Origin: Liolophura sinensis
Lineage: Eukaryota; Mollusca; Polyplacophora; Chitonida; Chitonidae
Direction of reading: 5' to 3'
DNA: 64,000 nucleotides
Assembly (NCBI RefSeq): GCF_032854445.1
Contig: NC_088302.1
Coordinates: forward strand, 11,281,338 to 11,345,337
Shown here: positions 13,001 through 22,838 of the stretch, piece by piece
Position numbering within the stretch: the first letter of the stretch is position 1
Layout: each line of letters opens with the position of its first letter
The notes under the pieces: model-generated
What the model was told of the DNA's origin: nothing
The model's input: the letters and a program-made list of their open reading frames with translations, nothing else
Databases searched by the model: none
Translations under genes and position numbers: made by a program

Positions 13001-16000
13001 AAGCACAGAAGAAGTCAGTTGGCCCGAACAGTTCAAGAAGTAAGTAGACATTTGGGAAAATGGAATTGAGTAAAAATGTGATATGTGCCAGGTTTTCATT
13101 CATAAGCTAGATTGATATTTTACACAGTTACATTGTGTTATATCAAAGTTCTTATGGCACTTTTATTATTGGTAATACTCATCTGAGTGCACTGACCTTT
13201 GACCCATATTGAATTTCACTTAGGCAATGTTTGATATAGATCAGATATGGCATAGTGAATTTCCTGAAAAGCCATAAATATTGCTTTTAATTGGGAAAGG
13301 CAAAAAGTATATCAGTGTTAAGAATTTGTGCTTTGTATAGGTTACTGTACAGCTCTCCATTTACCCATCTGATCCACTATCTTCAGTGTGGCACAAACAT
13401 GTCTCTGACAAAAGGATTTACACAAATATGCTTTTCTCTAAATATTTCTTTATCATATTCCTTTATTGTCATTAAAAATATGCTCTATATCTTCCCCAGA
13501 ACCAACCCATTTCTTTTAGATTGTGGTATTGCTGTGGAATTCTCTGAAGAACGGAGCTTAATACAAACAGGGTTGCAGTGAAAAACAGACTTGTTAAACT
13601 CATATTGATATGACAATCTTTGATATGTTCTGCTTACGTTTGTGTTTGATAAGCGCCATGACTGTCGGTGGAGATGGTGATGATGATGATGATGGGCCAT
13701 CTGCCTTAGAGTTTTTTCTTCACTTCTGTACATTCTTTTGGAAGATCCTGTTTGCATTTACTCCTCCAACGTAAGTTTTCTGAAATGAAACTAGAAACAT
13801 GAGATACATGAGATTTCAGTCATTGTGTCAATCAGATCTCATCTATTGTTGGGGGAAACAATAGATGAGAAAATTCAGAGAAAATTGGTCAATCTGTCCC
13901 AGATAAGCTATCACATTTGCTGAACACATGAGAAATATAGCCTCACTTGTTGGGTATTTTATTGGTGATGTTTTTTCTGCTTTAAATTTAGTTGAAAAAT
14001 CCATCACTCTTACAAAAAGAGGTCAGAATGTCTTACTTAGTGTCATGCATCTATCACAAAAGGCCAAAAGCGCTCAGCTGTTAAGACTGCATTCTTTATT
14101 TTGTTCATAATACAATACAGTTTATTTATCAGGTTGTTGTAAGACAGTATTCTAGAATTGGAGACAACATTAATTGTCAGTGTGACCCTTAAAACAGGAG
14201 ATGAAAGGGTTTGCTCAAAACACATGAAAGTGTCTCCATACTTTTTGATAATGGAACTGCTAACATTGCCATTGCTGCAGATGTTTCATCACAGTGTAAC
14301 CATTAACCGTGCTGTCTGATTTCAGGAAATACTTGGGCGCCTGGCCAGCTTTTGTCATTTCATTGGTATTCCTGGCAGGTCTGACAGCAGTTGTTGAGCA
14401 GGTATGAATTTGCTTGTGTTTTTGTGCGCTAGAAGCAGTTATACTAATAATAATATGTGTGCAGGGGGGTCCATGTTTCTTGCTGTGCACACCAAGCTGA
14501 TTTCCAAAGTTGTCATATTTTAACAGGATTCGTTATAACCAATGATGATGATTGGGAGTTGCCTGCTTCACAAGGATTGAGAGATCGTATAGTTGTATGT
14601 ATTCCTAAAGATTTCACATTTATTGAATTTTTTTTTCTATGTATGTACAGCTGGGTCATTTGTTGGGTTGTGTGATTGGCCTCAAAACCAGTGTGACAGG
14701 TATCACAATCATTGCCTTGGGAACAAGTCTTCCGGATACCTTCGCTAGTCGCACAGCGGCCATGCAGGATGAGTACGCCGATGCTGCCATTGGAAATGTT
14801 ACAGGTAATGATACATGTACAGCTTTTACGGTGTATGCCTTCCCAACAAGGTTGAATATCCTCTTGATTTAGGACATTTTATTCTCACTTGCCTTCATAA
14901 CTAACAGGAATAAATACAAGCTTTAAAGAGTGAGTAATAGTGCAAGTTTCCTTGTTTACTCCTGCACAATATATTTAAAATTTTGAGGGGATAATTGTGT
15001 TCTAGAAATCAGGGATAAAGAATTTCAGTTAAGAGACATCAGGATTTTTAAAGTATCTAATATTTCACAAAAATGGCCAAAATGAGAAGAAATGTAAGAA
15101 ATGTGATTTTAATGGAAAAGTTTCTTTGCCTAGTTGTTTGAAAGTTTATTAGCTAAAACTGGTAATGTCATATTTTATATTTAAAATTTTTGCCAAGCTC
15201 TGCAGCCAATACAGTTGTCTAAAGTCATAGTATAATAGCAGCAGTTTTAGTTCATATTTTATGTATTGTTACACAATTTTTTGGGTCTAAGTACAAAGTG
15301 AAGGCTTGGCTTAAGGTTGGATTGTACTATGAAGTCTTAAAATAGTTTTGTTTGAACAACTGGGCTAATTTCCCTGAAAGATGTTTTGACTACTGACCAC
15401 TTTTGTTTTGCAGGAAGTAACAGCGTAAACGTGTTTCTGGGTCTGGGTCTGCAGTGGGTCATCAGCACAATGTATTACCTGGCGAGAGGTGAGACATACA
15501 CAGTCTCCACGGGCACTTTAGTGCAGGCTGTCCTCCTGTTCACGTGTTGCGGTATTATCTGCATCATACTTCTGTGTGTGAGGAGAAAGGTAAGAAATGT
15601 CTATACTATTTCTCTGATGAGGCAGTATGTCACTGTTTAATCTTACTGGAGCAATACAAGGTATATATCTGTGGTTGAGTGGATTTTCTCTAAAATCCAG
15701 AAATTAACTGTTTTTAAGGGCACAGGTGCACAAAACATTTGTATTCTACAGAGAATTTCTCATATAATGGGTGATTGAAAAGTTCTGAGCCCATGCCAGA
15801 AAATGTAGAGCATATTTTTCCCTCTTGTATTCTGAGAACGTAACTGTTCTCTTGAGTGGGTGTGAAGTATTGACTCATTGGGTGCATTCTTGCAGACACA
15901 ATATTGGAAAGAAGTGAGTAGGGGTGTGTCTGATTGGTAAAATGGATAGAGAGCGAAGTTTGATGCTGGTTTTAATATTGCATCCAAAGCTGAATATTGT

Positions 16001-16646
16001 TTAAATGTTATTCCCAGGTGTCTGTGATATTATAGCATTTAAAATTTACACGCCTGTATTTTCACTTCATTATTTACAACTTGTGTCATTTAGAATTCAC
16101 AAACCTCTATTCTCACTTCATGATTTACAACTTATGCCATTTAAAATTCACAATCCTCTATTTTCACTTCATTATTTGCAACTTATTATGTCATGTATAA
16201 TTTACAAACCTCTGTTTTCACTTCATCGCTTGCAATTTATTATGTCACTGAAGATTTACTTCTTTATTTATTTTATATTATTTTTAGATTATTATGTCAT
16301 TTAGCATTTCATCTCACTTGTATTTTCTGTTCATTATTTGCACCATATGATGTAATTTAAGATTCACACACTTAGTTGTATTGTTTGTTCTTTTTTTGCA
16401 CCTTATGGTGTAACTTAAGATTCACACACTTAGTTGTATTTTCTGTTTATTATTTGTACCTTATGTTGTATCTTAAGATTCACACACTTAGTTGTGTTTT
16501 CTCTTCATTATTTCCAGCTTGTTGGTGGAGAGTTGGGAGGCAAAAATAAACTGGGCAGATGGTTCTCGGGGTTATTGCTGATTTTCCTGTGGGTGGCCTA
16601 CATCATTGTGTCAAGCTTACGAGCCTATAATGTGATCACTTGGTAG
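1005..16646 (+). CDS. NCX: Na+/Ca2+ exchanger (NCX/SLC8 family), 3' part of gene, 18 exons
   Basis: Plasma-membrane antiporter that exchanges Na+ for Ca2+. Only the C-terminal part, about 640 residues, is in the window; the N-terminal helices and alpha-1 repeat must lie upstream. Exons were joined by hand: 1005-1076, 3759-3857, 4542-4672, 6903-6923, 8187-8289, 8548-8569, 9333-9537, 10039-10198, 10708-10831, 11875-12004, 12535-12625, 12781-12822, 12961-13039, 13654-13770, 14326-14401, 14651-14804, 15414-15589, 16518-16646. Every junction has AG/GT borders and matching phase except 9537/10039. Domain order: cytosolic loop, CBD1, CBD2, a second helical loop segment, acidic DDDDD stretch, and membrane helices with the alpha-2 repeat ([26 protein letters not shown]). 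This is the NCX order, and NCLX and NCKX lack Calx-beta domains. Family assignment is secure; the paralogue is not. Introns hold only the repeats listed separately. Confidence 0.93.
3759..3857 (+). CDS. NCX: Exchanger exon: cytosolic loop
   Basis: Encodes [20 protein letters not shown] followed by [12 protein letters not shown]. The end aligns with the vertebrate NCX loop segment before 'SRAFYRIQATRLMTG'. Starts with one base and ends with two bases of split codons, in phase with both neighbours. Confidence 0.8.
4542..4672 (+). CDS. NCX: Exchanger exon: cytosolic loop helix
   Basis: Encodes [11 protein letters not shown] and onward. It aligns with FYRIQATRLMTG of vertebrate NCX, a helical landmark before CBD1. 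Ends in phase 1 at TCAG|GTAAG. Confidence 0.88.
5932..5953. repeat. (CTTCA)n short tandem repeat
   Basis: About four perfect copies of a 5-bp unit in an exchanger intron. Confidence 0.85.
5997..6103. mobile_element. Foldback (MITE-like) element in exchanger intron
   Basis: Begins GGGACCACTTTC and ends with its exact complement GAAAGTGGTCCC. Inner arms also pair (TTCATAAGT against ACTTATGAA). The whole is 107 bp with no coding capacity. Inferred to be a non-autonomous foldback element. Confidence 0.6.
6809..6880 (+). repeat. 28-bp tandem duplication upstream of the 21-bp microexon
   Basis: Unit CCTCTTTGAACCTGTTATTG plus 8 bases, present about 2.5 times. The pyrimidine-rich part of the unit lies just upstream of the acceptor at 6902. 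Confidence 0.9.
6903..6923 (+). CDS. NCX: Exchanger 21-bp microexon
   Basis: Encodes DEDLNTY with the flanking split codons. Acceptor TTTCTGCAG, donor A|GTGAGT. It joins the loop helix to the first strand of CBD1 in frame (phase 1 in, phase 1 out), so skipping it would keep the frame. Confidence 0.75.
8187..8289 (+). CDS. NCX: Exchanger exon: start of CBD1
   Basis: Encodes [20 protein letters not shown] followed by [13 protein letters not shown]. This matches strands A and B of a Calx-beta domain (family pattern: F-x-F-E-x-x-x-Y-x-V-x-E-x-x-G). Donor CC|GTGAGT, phase 2. Confidence 0.9.
8548..8569 (+). CDS. NCX: Exchanger 22-bp microexon in CBD1
   Basis: Encodes PRGMCVV after the split Pro codon. 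Acceptor AATACAG, donor GTG|GTAAGT. Phase 2 in, phase 0 out, so unlike the 21-bp microexon it cannot be skipped without a frameshift. Confidence 0.72.
9333..9537 (+). CDS. NCX: Exchanger exon: CBD1 middle
   Basis: Begins [20 protein letters not shown], a linker absent from vertebrate CBD1. It then encodes [20 protein letters not shown], which matches the conserved 'VFVDFRTEDGTANAGSDY' strand C to D region. The canonical donor ATTG|GTACGT leaves one base, which does not fit the phase-0 start of the next exon. Confidence 0.88.
10039..10198 (+). CDS. NCX: Exchanger exon: CBD1 end
   Basis: Encodes [20 protein letters not shown] and onward, closing with SRITIIDDD, the end strand of CBD1 with its terminal Asp run. 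The vertebrate 'GIIDDDIF' turn is replaced by 'PILKENH' here. Donor GATG|GTAAGG, phase 1. Confidence 0.92.
10708..10831 (+). CDS. NCX: Exchanger exon: start of CBD2
   Basis: Encodes [20 protein letters not shown] and onward. It aligns with the vertebrate CBD2 start 'AGIFTFEEPVTHVSESIG' and its strand B. Phase 1 in, phase 2 out. Confidence 0.92.
10978..11211 (+). mobile_element. SINE family A, near-complete copy
   Basis: Head GGCCCTGGCTGGCTCAG resembles a tRNA A box. A B-box-like GTTTAATCCTAG follows, and the 3' end is ACACCATAAAATAAATAAA. It is a diverged, sense-oriented member of the SINE family seen repeatedly in this window, and the only one here with both head and tail visible. Confidence 0.7.
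11400..11620 (+). repeat. Diverged repeat, copy 1
   Basis: Intron segment resembling 12065-12262. Shared landmarks are TTTGATT-TGGA-ACAAA, TCTACAC-GAATAATG, and CTTGCAAAC followed by AGGTTGAAGAATT. Family unknown. Confidence 0.75.
11875..12004 (+). CDS. NCX: Exchanger exon: CBD2 middle
   Basis: Encodes [20 protein letters not shown] and onward to [11 protein letters not shown]. It aligns with 'IEGTARGGGEDFEDTCGELEF...ISVKVIDDEEYEKN'. This is the position of the mutually exclusive exons in vertebrate SLC8A1. I saw only one version here. Confidence 0.92.
12065..12262 (+). repeat. Diverged repeat, copy 2
   Basis: Partner of 11400-11620 in the next exchanger intron, in the same orientation. Confidence 0.75.
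12535..12625 (+). CDS. NCX: Exchanger exon: CBD2 end
   Basis: Encodes [20 protein letters not shown] and onward, matching the 'KTFFLEIGEPR' strand of CBD2. Acceptor TTACAG, donor ACAG|GTAAG, phase 1. Confidence 0.9.
12781..12822 (+). CDS. NCX: Exchanger short exon after CBD2
   Basis: 42-bp exon encoding [14 protein letters not shown]. Acceptor ACAACAG, donor CTAG|GTCAGT. Phase 1 on both sides, so it is a possible cassette exon. Confidence 0.75.
   Translation, partial: QLHKEEPEEWLGG
12961..13039 (+). CDS. NCX: Exchanger exon: loop before membrane half
   Basis: Encodes [20 protein letters not shown] followed by WPEQFKK. It corresponds to the vertebrate 'LALVVGTNSWREQFIEA' region, with the W-x-x-Q-F core kept. 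Donor AA|GTAAGT. Confidence 0.88.
13654..13770 (+). CDS. NCX: Exchanger exon: acidic run and next membrane helix
   Basis: Encodes [20 protein letters not shown] and onward to [12 protein letters not shown]. It matches 'AITVSAGEDDDDDE...FWKVLFAFVPPT' of vertebrate NCX almost position for position. Confidence 0.95.
14326..14401 (+). CDS. NCX: Exchanger exon: membrane helix
   Basis: Encodes [20 protein letters not shown] and onward, a hydrophobic helix matching 'EYWNGWACFIVSILMIGLLT'. Acceptor TTTCAG, donor CAG|GTATGA. Confidence 0.94.
14651..14804 (+). CDS. NCX: Exchanger exon: alpha-2 repeat
   Basis: Encodes [34 protein letters not shown] and IGNVT. This is the alpha-2 ion-binding repeat with the conserved ALGTS-x-PDTFAS motif, whose Asp/Ser/Thr side chains bind Na+ and Ca2+ in the family. 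All core residues appear intact. Confidence 0.97.
15414..15589 (+). CDS. NCX: Exchanger exon: alpha-2 end and next helix
   Basis: Encodes [20 protein letters not shown] and onward. It completes the GNVTGSN-x-VNVFLG motif, then a cysteine-rich hydrophobic helix ending LLCVRRK. Donor AAG|GTAAG, phase 0. Confidence 0.96.
16010..16517 (+). repeat. 51-58 bp minisatellite ending at the last exchanger acceptor
   Basis: About nine imperfect units anchored on CTTCATTATTTRCAACTTAT. Anchors fall near 16065, 16116, 16167, 16221, 16329, 16387, 16445 and 16503. The last anchor is the true splice acceptor TTCATTATTTCCAG|CTTG. Early units carry ATTCACAAACCTCTATT and later ones ATTCACACACTTAGTTGTATT, so there are two subtypes. 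Confidence 0.9.
16518..16646 (+). CDS. NCX: Exchanger last coding exon
   Basis: Encodes [20 protein letters not shown] and onward to a final helix and stop TAG at 16644-16646. It matches the family C terminus 'EIGGELGG...LLWLLYIFFSSLEAY'. The acceptor lies at the end of a minisatellite. Confidence 0.96.
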   Translation, partial: LVGGELGGKNKLGRWFSGLLLIFLWVAYIIVSSLRAYNVITW

Positions 16647-16713
16647 GGATGTGTTGCCCAAAGAGCAGCTGAGAAGTTACCCAGCTTTATAAATAAGTGA
16701 ACTTCTTAGGATA

Positions 16714-16719
16714 AATAAA
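16714..16719 (+). promoter_or_regulatory. Candidate polyadenylation signal
   Basis: AATAAA 68 bases after the exchanger stop codon; would give a very short 3' UTR. Confidence 0.4.
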
Positions 16720-17880
16720 ACATGTGGTATAAACATTTTGAGAAGCTGATAATGAAGATGTTGATATTTTTTATGTAGCTTGTAGTGGACCATTTATCCC
16801 ACAGATTGCATCAGGACCAATCTAGAGTTGGATTTTCTCCAGTCCAACTCTCTTTTTCAAGATCACTGTTTACCCTGTATTTCTCTAGCTTTGAAGCCCT
16901 GGGACATGTTAAAGATTGTACATACATATATGGTTGTGCTGAATTTTCCCCTCTGAAAGAAACGAATATTATTTCCCATGCACATTATAAGTAGGGTAAG
17001 ATGTTTAAACCTTAAATTGAATTCAGAAAAATGCATTATTTGTATTGGCATGTAAAAACAAAAGATAGCCCAAGGAAAATTGTCATTCTGAGCTTTGGAA
17101 ATTCTGTAAAGAAACAACACAAAGACATTTAGGTACAAACATATTTTAAAACATACATTGTGTGTCATGTTTAATTTTCTGGTGTAGCATGGTCTGTAAA
17201 ATGCTGTAAGTTGGTGTCATTCATTGACAGAATGCACAATGATGCGTAGTACACACATTGCATATAATCACCCATATGACAAGCCCAAACAGCACTTCAC
17301 AGATTGATGAACATTGCACTTACAAGTCTGTGCTTAATTCTAGAACAGGCCACATTCCCAAAACATTGTGAATCAAATTTCTGGTAAATGCTTGTATAAA
17401 TGCCTTCTGGGCTACAGCTCCATGAAGGACAAGGTTATTCACAAAAAGTGACCAAAAAAACTATTGCTGTTTTGTTTTTTCAAGTGGGCTCTGTACTATA
17501 CAATTCACAGCGAGATATGTTAGATGTTTAGCTTCTTAGATTATTTATTTTTATTTATACATGCAACAGAAAAGTACCAGTTGCAGCAAGAATCATTTTA
17601 TGAAAACAGGTATTTTCGTTAACTTGGGATTTTTTTTTGGACAGTACAACTGTTTACAGTTGGAAGTATTTAAAGTCATTACATTGCTCAGTTTTGTCTT
17701 TACACACCAGTGTGATTATTAAGTCGTCGTAGGTCAATCATTTAACAACTTTCTGGTAGAAAGGAGGTGGGTAAGTGATCAGACATCAGTCTGTGAAGTG
17801 CATGTTGTTATAATATGGTATTACCGCACACTCATACATCTTTGCTGGGGGTACCTGCTGTGATTTCGTCTTATGTTTGA

Positions 17881-17886
17881 AATAAA
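17881..17886 (+). promoter_or_regulatory. Candidate distal polyadenylation signal
   Basis: AATAAA in GAAATAAAGGGCC, 1.2 kb downstream of the exchanger stop codon. Confidence 0.35.
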
Positions 17887-18299
17887 GGGCCCTGTAATTC
17901 AAATGAAGAACTGGTCCAAAGTTATTTCTTCGAAGAACAAAATAGCACAATCTTATGTCTGGTTATAGCAAGAATGCAGTTCTAAGTTTCAAAAATAAAC
18001 TTGGAATTCTATGAAAGGCTGTGTGAATAATTTGGCTTTTTCTGTTACAATGCTTCACTCCGTAGATTCTCTGTTAATATTTACAAGTGTAGAACAAATC
18101 AGTTAGGTGTGTACCATTTGTCAATCTAGACAAGAAAAGACCCACACATTGCCACTTGATAAGTGACTTAATTCAATATTTACCACATTGTTGCTTGTGA
18201 AGTCGTTTCCCTCTGTGATATCTTCGTGTTTTTTTTCTTAATGTAGAATATGGCTTAATATAGGCTTGTACGCTTATCCTTTTGTTTTAGTGCTGTGTC

Positions 18300-21200
18300 G
18301 GTATGAGACAGGTATCATCTGGTTGTGTACCATAGTCATAAGTGCTCGTGGTATGGACCAGTCGGGTTTTACCTTATAGCGAGACACGGCACATGAGTGA
18401 GTGACGTGGTCTTAGTTATGAACGTTACTTTGGTGACGAACAAGAGTCCCCAATACCTTAATGATTCGCGTTGCCATGGGTACTCACTTTACCTTCGTGT
18501 GTCACCTTACCGCAGTGACTTATGTTGCTTTTTATTGACTCGCATTACGTCAGTTACTCTCGTTACCTTATAGTGACTTTACCGAAAGTTGCCTTAATTA
18601 CCAGAAGAAATTAGTTTGGTTAATAGTCCCAAGTACACGTAGTTGATCTTGCTCAGGTTCTCCCGTTGAGCTCAACAATCTGGAAAGCCTAATTCGGAAT
18701 TCGGAGGAATCACATAGGTCACGCTGTATTAAGGTAACCGATTGTATGCTACTTTCATTGTTCATCATGATTACACATTCAGAATGTGTATGTGTAGTTC
18801 AAAACGTAATGAGTTAAGAAAGTTTTTAGACCACTTTATGATTGGGAAAACGGTTATTACACCAGAATGGCCCCAATGTTACCGCCTGGTACACTGTAGA
18901 ACAAGGGTTAGGAATTTGTGTCAAGATTGCAAATGGATGCAGAGTTAAACTTTTAAGAGTTGTTCTTTTAGAATCGGCGCAACCATTTCCGCGGCGCGGA
19001 TTTTATCTGAAATAAGGTTTAATATCGCGAGCCTCTTAGAATCTGTATTTACGCACTGTAAGATGTATTTATTCTGAGACAGCAAATTATTAATGAGTTA
19101 TTGACGGAGACCAACATTTAAAGGTGTATTTAGGCACAGTACTAAGTTGCCTGTTTGTACAGAATGCTGTTTTTCCATTTGTTATTCCCCATGTATTGTT
19201 ATGGTTTATAAATATTATTTGTGTTATCCCATATGTTGATATTTATAACTCCATCCTAAGAGATCCCATAATTTACATCTACACCTACTGTAACTTTTTT
19301 TTTTTGGTTGTACATTTACGAAACTACCCTTCATGATTCATACAGTGTTAAATAGTGGGAAGTTGACTTCACAAAATGTATTTCTATAATGATAGCTCAA
19401 CATCACATGTTGCCAGTCTGCATGCAGACTCGAGCAGCAGTGAGATTGTGAAGGAGCGCTTGTCTTAGATGACACTGGCCAGTTGGTTATCATATACGCT
19501 GTGGCGTTCACACTGAACCTGTTTAAACCCACGTTGGTTTAAAAACTTTATTAGACGAGTTACTGAAGGCAGCAAGTTCTCTTGATATGTAGCCAGCGTG
19601 GACAAGCAGAGTCAGACACCAAATTGGAAGCGAACAATTATGGTAAATGTCGGCAGAATTTTATTGGTTATACAATGTAACAATACAAGTTCTGGACGGT
19701 TACTTGACTATTACAATGTTTTATGATTATCAGAAGTATGAAGGGCAGCTTCTTCGAGACGCATAAGCATACCTCCGCCCTGTCTTATTCCTCGCCCTCG
19801 TTTCCACAGTAATTTAAGGGTGACATGACGCTGTTTTACATTGCTGTACTCTGAATAGTTTTTGTTAACGCCATACTTGTTTCTAGATAGAAAGTAATAT
19901 GTGGCTCGAACGAAGAATTTTTTTTTTTTTTTGGATGTGTTAAGTTCTACATGTATAATGAAAATTGTTATGATTTAACGAATACATATGGCTTGAATGT
20001 ATCGTATGCATGGATTGATCTCCCTTGGCTTGGTGAACAAACTGTGACATACTGTTTGCCTGAACCAATAGAATTCGGTGATCTCATTTGACAGTATGCA
20101 AGTGAGCCATCATAACGTATAGAGATGTTCAAACGCCTCCCTAATTTATTGCGATTTTGTTTTACTTTAGTTTTAGTTTAAACGTTTTATTTATTATAGT
20201 TTTTTGTACAGATTTTACATAAAAAATGATTCCTGTGATATTGTAGCAGACCCCTTGATAGTTAATTTCCGGACACGTTTTGGTTCGTTATGCGCTGCTG
20301 TACAGATTTATAGAAGGTATATATCACCTGACTGAGCAAACAAAACCAAAATAAAGAATTCTTTGACCAAAACTAGATCTGTTGTCTTTGTCTTTCAATT
20401 TTAAACAAATCCGGCGTATTCTTCTGTTTAAAAGCATCTGATGACCGAAGCGCCTCTTCACCAGCCAAGTGTTATAGATCCGATACTCTACTCATCCTTA
20501 AGGTTAATTCCCGCGGCAATGTTTATTTTTTTTAAGAATTTCCCCAAATACACCATTATACCAAAGGTTCGCGTATAGTTTAGATCATGTTCTCAAGCCA
20601 AAGTATGGTACGAAATGACTGGAGAAGATGGTCTGGACTATACGCGTTAAAAGATTAATCGCATTACAGGTTTTGTCGAAGATGCTGAGCTTTGGTGGGT
20701 GTAAATTCTTATTATGGACCAGAACGAATTATTCCATAACGGATACAAAAAAGCCTGTAGCGAATAACGAAGACGTATCCCAAACCGTTCAATGATTTGC
20801 ATTTATCTGAAGCTGAACTTTGTGCACAATATATGCACGATTGTAAGCAGCACACACGCCTCCAGACATTTAGATGTCACACTTTGGTCAACCGGCTGTT
20901 CGTGTCCAAATAATCACCATTAAACACTTTCATCTGAGTTGACTTGGGGCAGGTCACGTATAGGTGCGGGTAGGTGACAGAACAAGGATGAGGCATGTTC
21001 ATTCCCCCAGGGCTGTGATCACCAGACTAACCAGTGATGATCTCGTCTGATTGTGTCGGACCTTTCCTTCACATGTCAGCCAGTATTTGGCACTGCACTG
21101 CCGATAATTGGGCGATAAGACGAGCAGAAAGTGGGAAGCGTATGCCTTGCGACTGCCTTGCATTCCATGGCCCTTTGTCCGTCGACGTGTAACAACCTCA

Positions 21201-22330
21201 TATCCGGCTTTCTACTTTACTTGTCTAGATTAGCCGTCAATAAGCCGCCCCACCCCCACTTTCACGCCCAATGTTTACATTAAACAGCCCACTGCACCCA
21301 GTGCCGACACACCTCACCATACCTATATACCCTGCGCTTACTTACCCGTCCCATAACAATAGCTGGTCCAAACAATTCGCCGTATATATTCGTGCATTAA
21401 ACTGGCTGTTGTATGTGATAATCCGATGTAGTTTAGCTGTGTTCTTAGATTTTCCTACCATTAAATAACAAATCCGTTGGCAGGCACAATTTTGTCAAAA
21501 CTGTTGACATGTAATCCTTTAGGCACCACGCAAATTAACAGTACAGATAAAAACGTTTGTATGCCCTTGTACTTTAGACGTGTTCTAACTTAATTAAGTG
21601 AATTGTCCTAACGAAAACGCGTATAAACCAAATATTATCAGATGTGGTATATTACGACCAATAGTTTGATGAAATAGGGCTAGTTTAGACATGCCGAGCC
21701 TGTGATTTCTATTCCACACAATGATCGCATGCACTCTGTAAACGCATATATCTAAATATTTGGCGAATAAATTATATGTAAATGGCGTAAAACTATGATT
21801 ACTTTAAAGAGATAAAGATTGAAAACGGTTTAGATTAAAGAAATCTAACAAAATTTCAGATTCGGCTTTGGAAGTTTGGAGCTATGTGAACTTTGGACGT
21901 AACGGTATGAATATATTGGTATTAATGTTGGCAACGATGAAATTTAATTTACGGACTAGCGGATAACATACAGTCACAACACTGAAATTTAGCCCACACC
22001 TGCGATAGACCCCGGGTATGCTATATACACAGAAGAAAGGACACTTGTTCTTTTTTTTAAAAAAAAACTTGACATAAAAGTCAGTTTTAAGAAAGAAACT
22101 ATACGCCATGAGATAAAGATAAAAATAAGCTGCAACACGGAGTTTGCATGAGAAGATAAATGCGCCATGCCATGAAGATAAAAACAAGTTGCAACACGGA
22201 GATAAAATGGATGGATGTAAGGAAGCACTTTGTGTATCTTATTTATATCATTGTTGTTTAATATCGTATTAAGATTTTCACTCATACATGGCAGATCACG
22301 TTAATTGCATGCTGGAAAAAACGTAACTTA
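18300..22330. other. Intergenic, no gene recognised
   Basis: No ORF with domain-like content on either strand. 18360-18610 is a degenerate, CpG-richer stretch with recurring CGTTACCTTA and GTGAC words. A T-run lies near 19919-19932 and an AATAAA near 20350. Otherwise unremarkable. Confidence 0.6.
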
Positions 22331-22338
22331 TAGGAAGG

Positions 22339-22346
22339 CTATATAT

Positions 22347-22426
<80 letters not shown>

Positions 22427-22430
22427 TATA
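22339..22430. repeat. (TA)n microsatellite
   Basis: Nearly pure TA dinucleotide tract of about 90 bp. It creates artefactual IYIYIY reading frames on both strands. Confidence 0.97.
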
Positions 22431-22525
22431 TAAAGCACAATACAAAGTCCTCCACAAGACACGGAATATTGCAGAATCTGTGCTGACACACTCCCCGACA
22501 CGAGAAGAGATACCTTACATCGTGA

Positions 22526-22838
22526 GACCGGCCCCGATGCCTCGGTTGGCGTCCACTTCGGGAGCGGTAGATCCAGGATCAATCCTGGGTCGGGTTGTAG
22601 CTTTCTCGCCTGGCTTTCAACATTAATGGGAAGTGGAACGACTGGTTGACCCGTATCAGTATAGTGGCTGGAGTGGGGCTGCTTACTTGCCTTCGGTAAG
22701 TCGTTTCGGTGAAGATAAAAGAGCGGAGGAAATCCGTCCTGCAACAAGGAGCCACATTACATGCACTCTAAGGACTCCTTCGTCGTCATATGACTGAAAA
22801 ATTATATATGTCGTTAAACCTCAAGCACTCACTCACTC
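22526..22838 (+). mobile_element. SINE family B, copy 1
   Basis: tRNA-like head with GCCTCGGTTGGCG (A-box-like) and GGATCAATCCTGG (B-box-like). The 3' tail is CGTCGTCATATGACTGAAAA, then TTAAACCTCAAGCACTCACT. The same tail type closes the copies at 43610 and 44207. Confidence 0.75.

Larger units (their letters stand above)
16647..18300 (+). other. Probable exchanger 3' UTR and downstream sequence
   Basis: AT-rich, no sustained ORF. It holds at least two canonical AATAAA signals, so alternative 3' ends are possible. The true 3' end cannot be set from sequence alone. Confidence 0.55.

Noticed and set aside
14457-14675. 72-codon ORF between exchanger helices
   Set aside because: Interrupts a family-conserved stretch; exons 14326-14401 and 14651-14804 join directly in phase.
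22328-22747. 139-codon and 93-codon ORFs with long IY repeats
   Set aside because: Produced by the TA microsatellite and SINE B, not by a gene.
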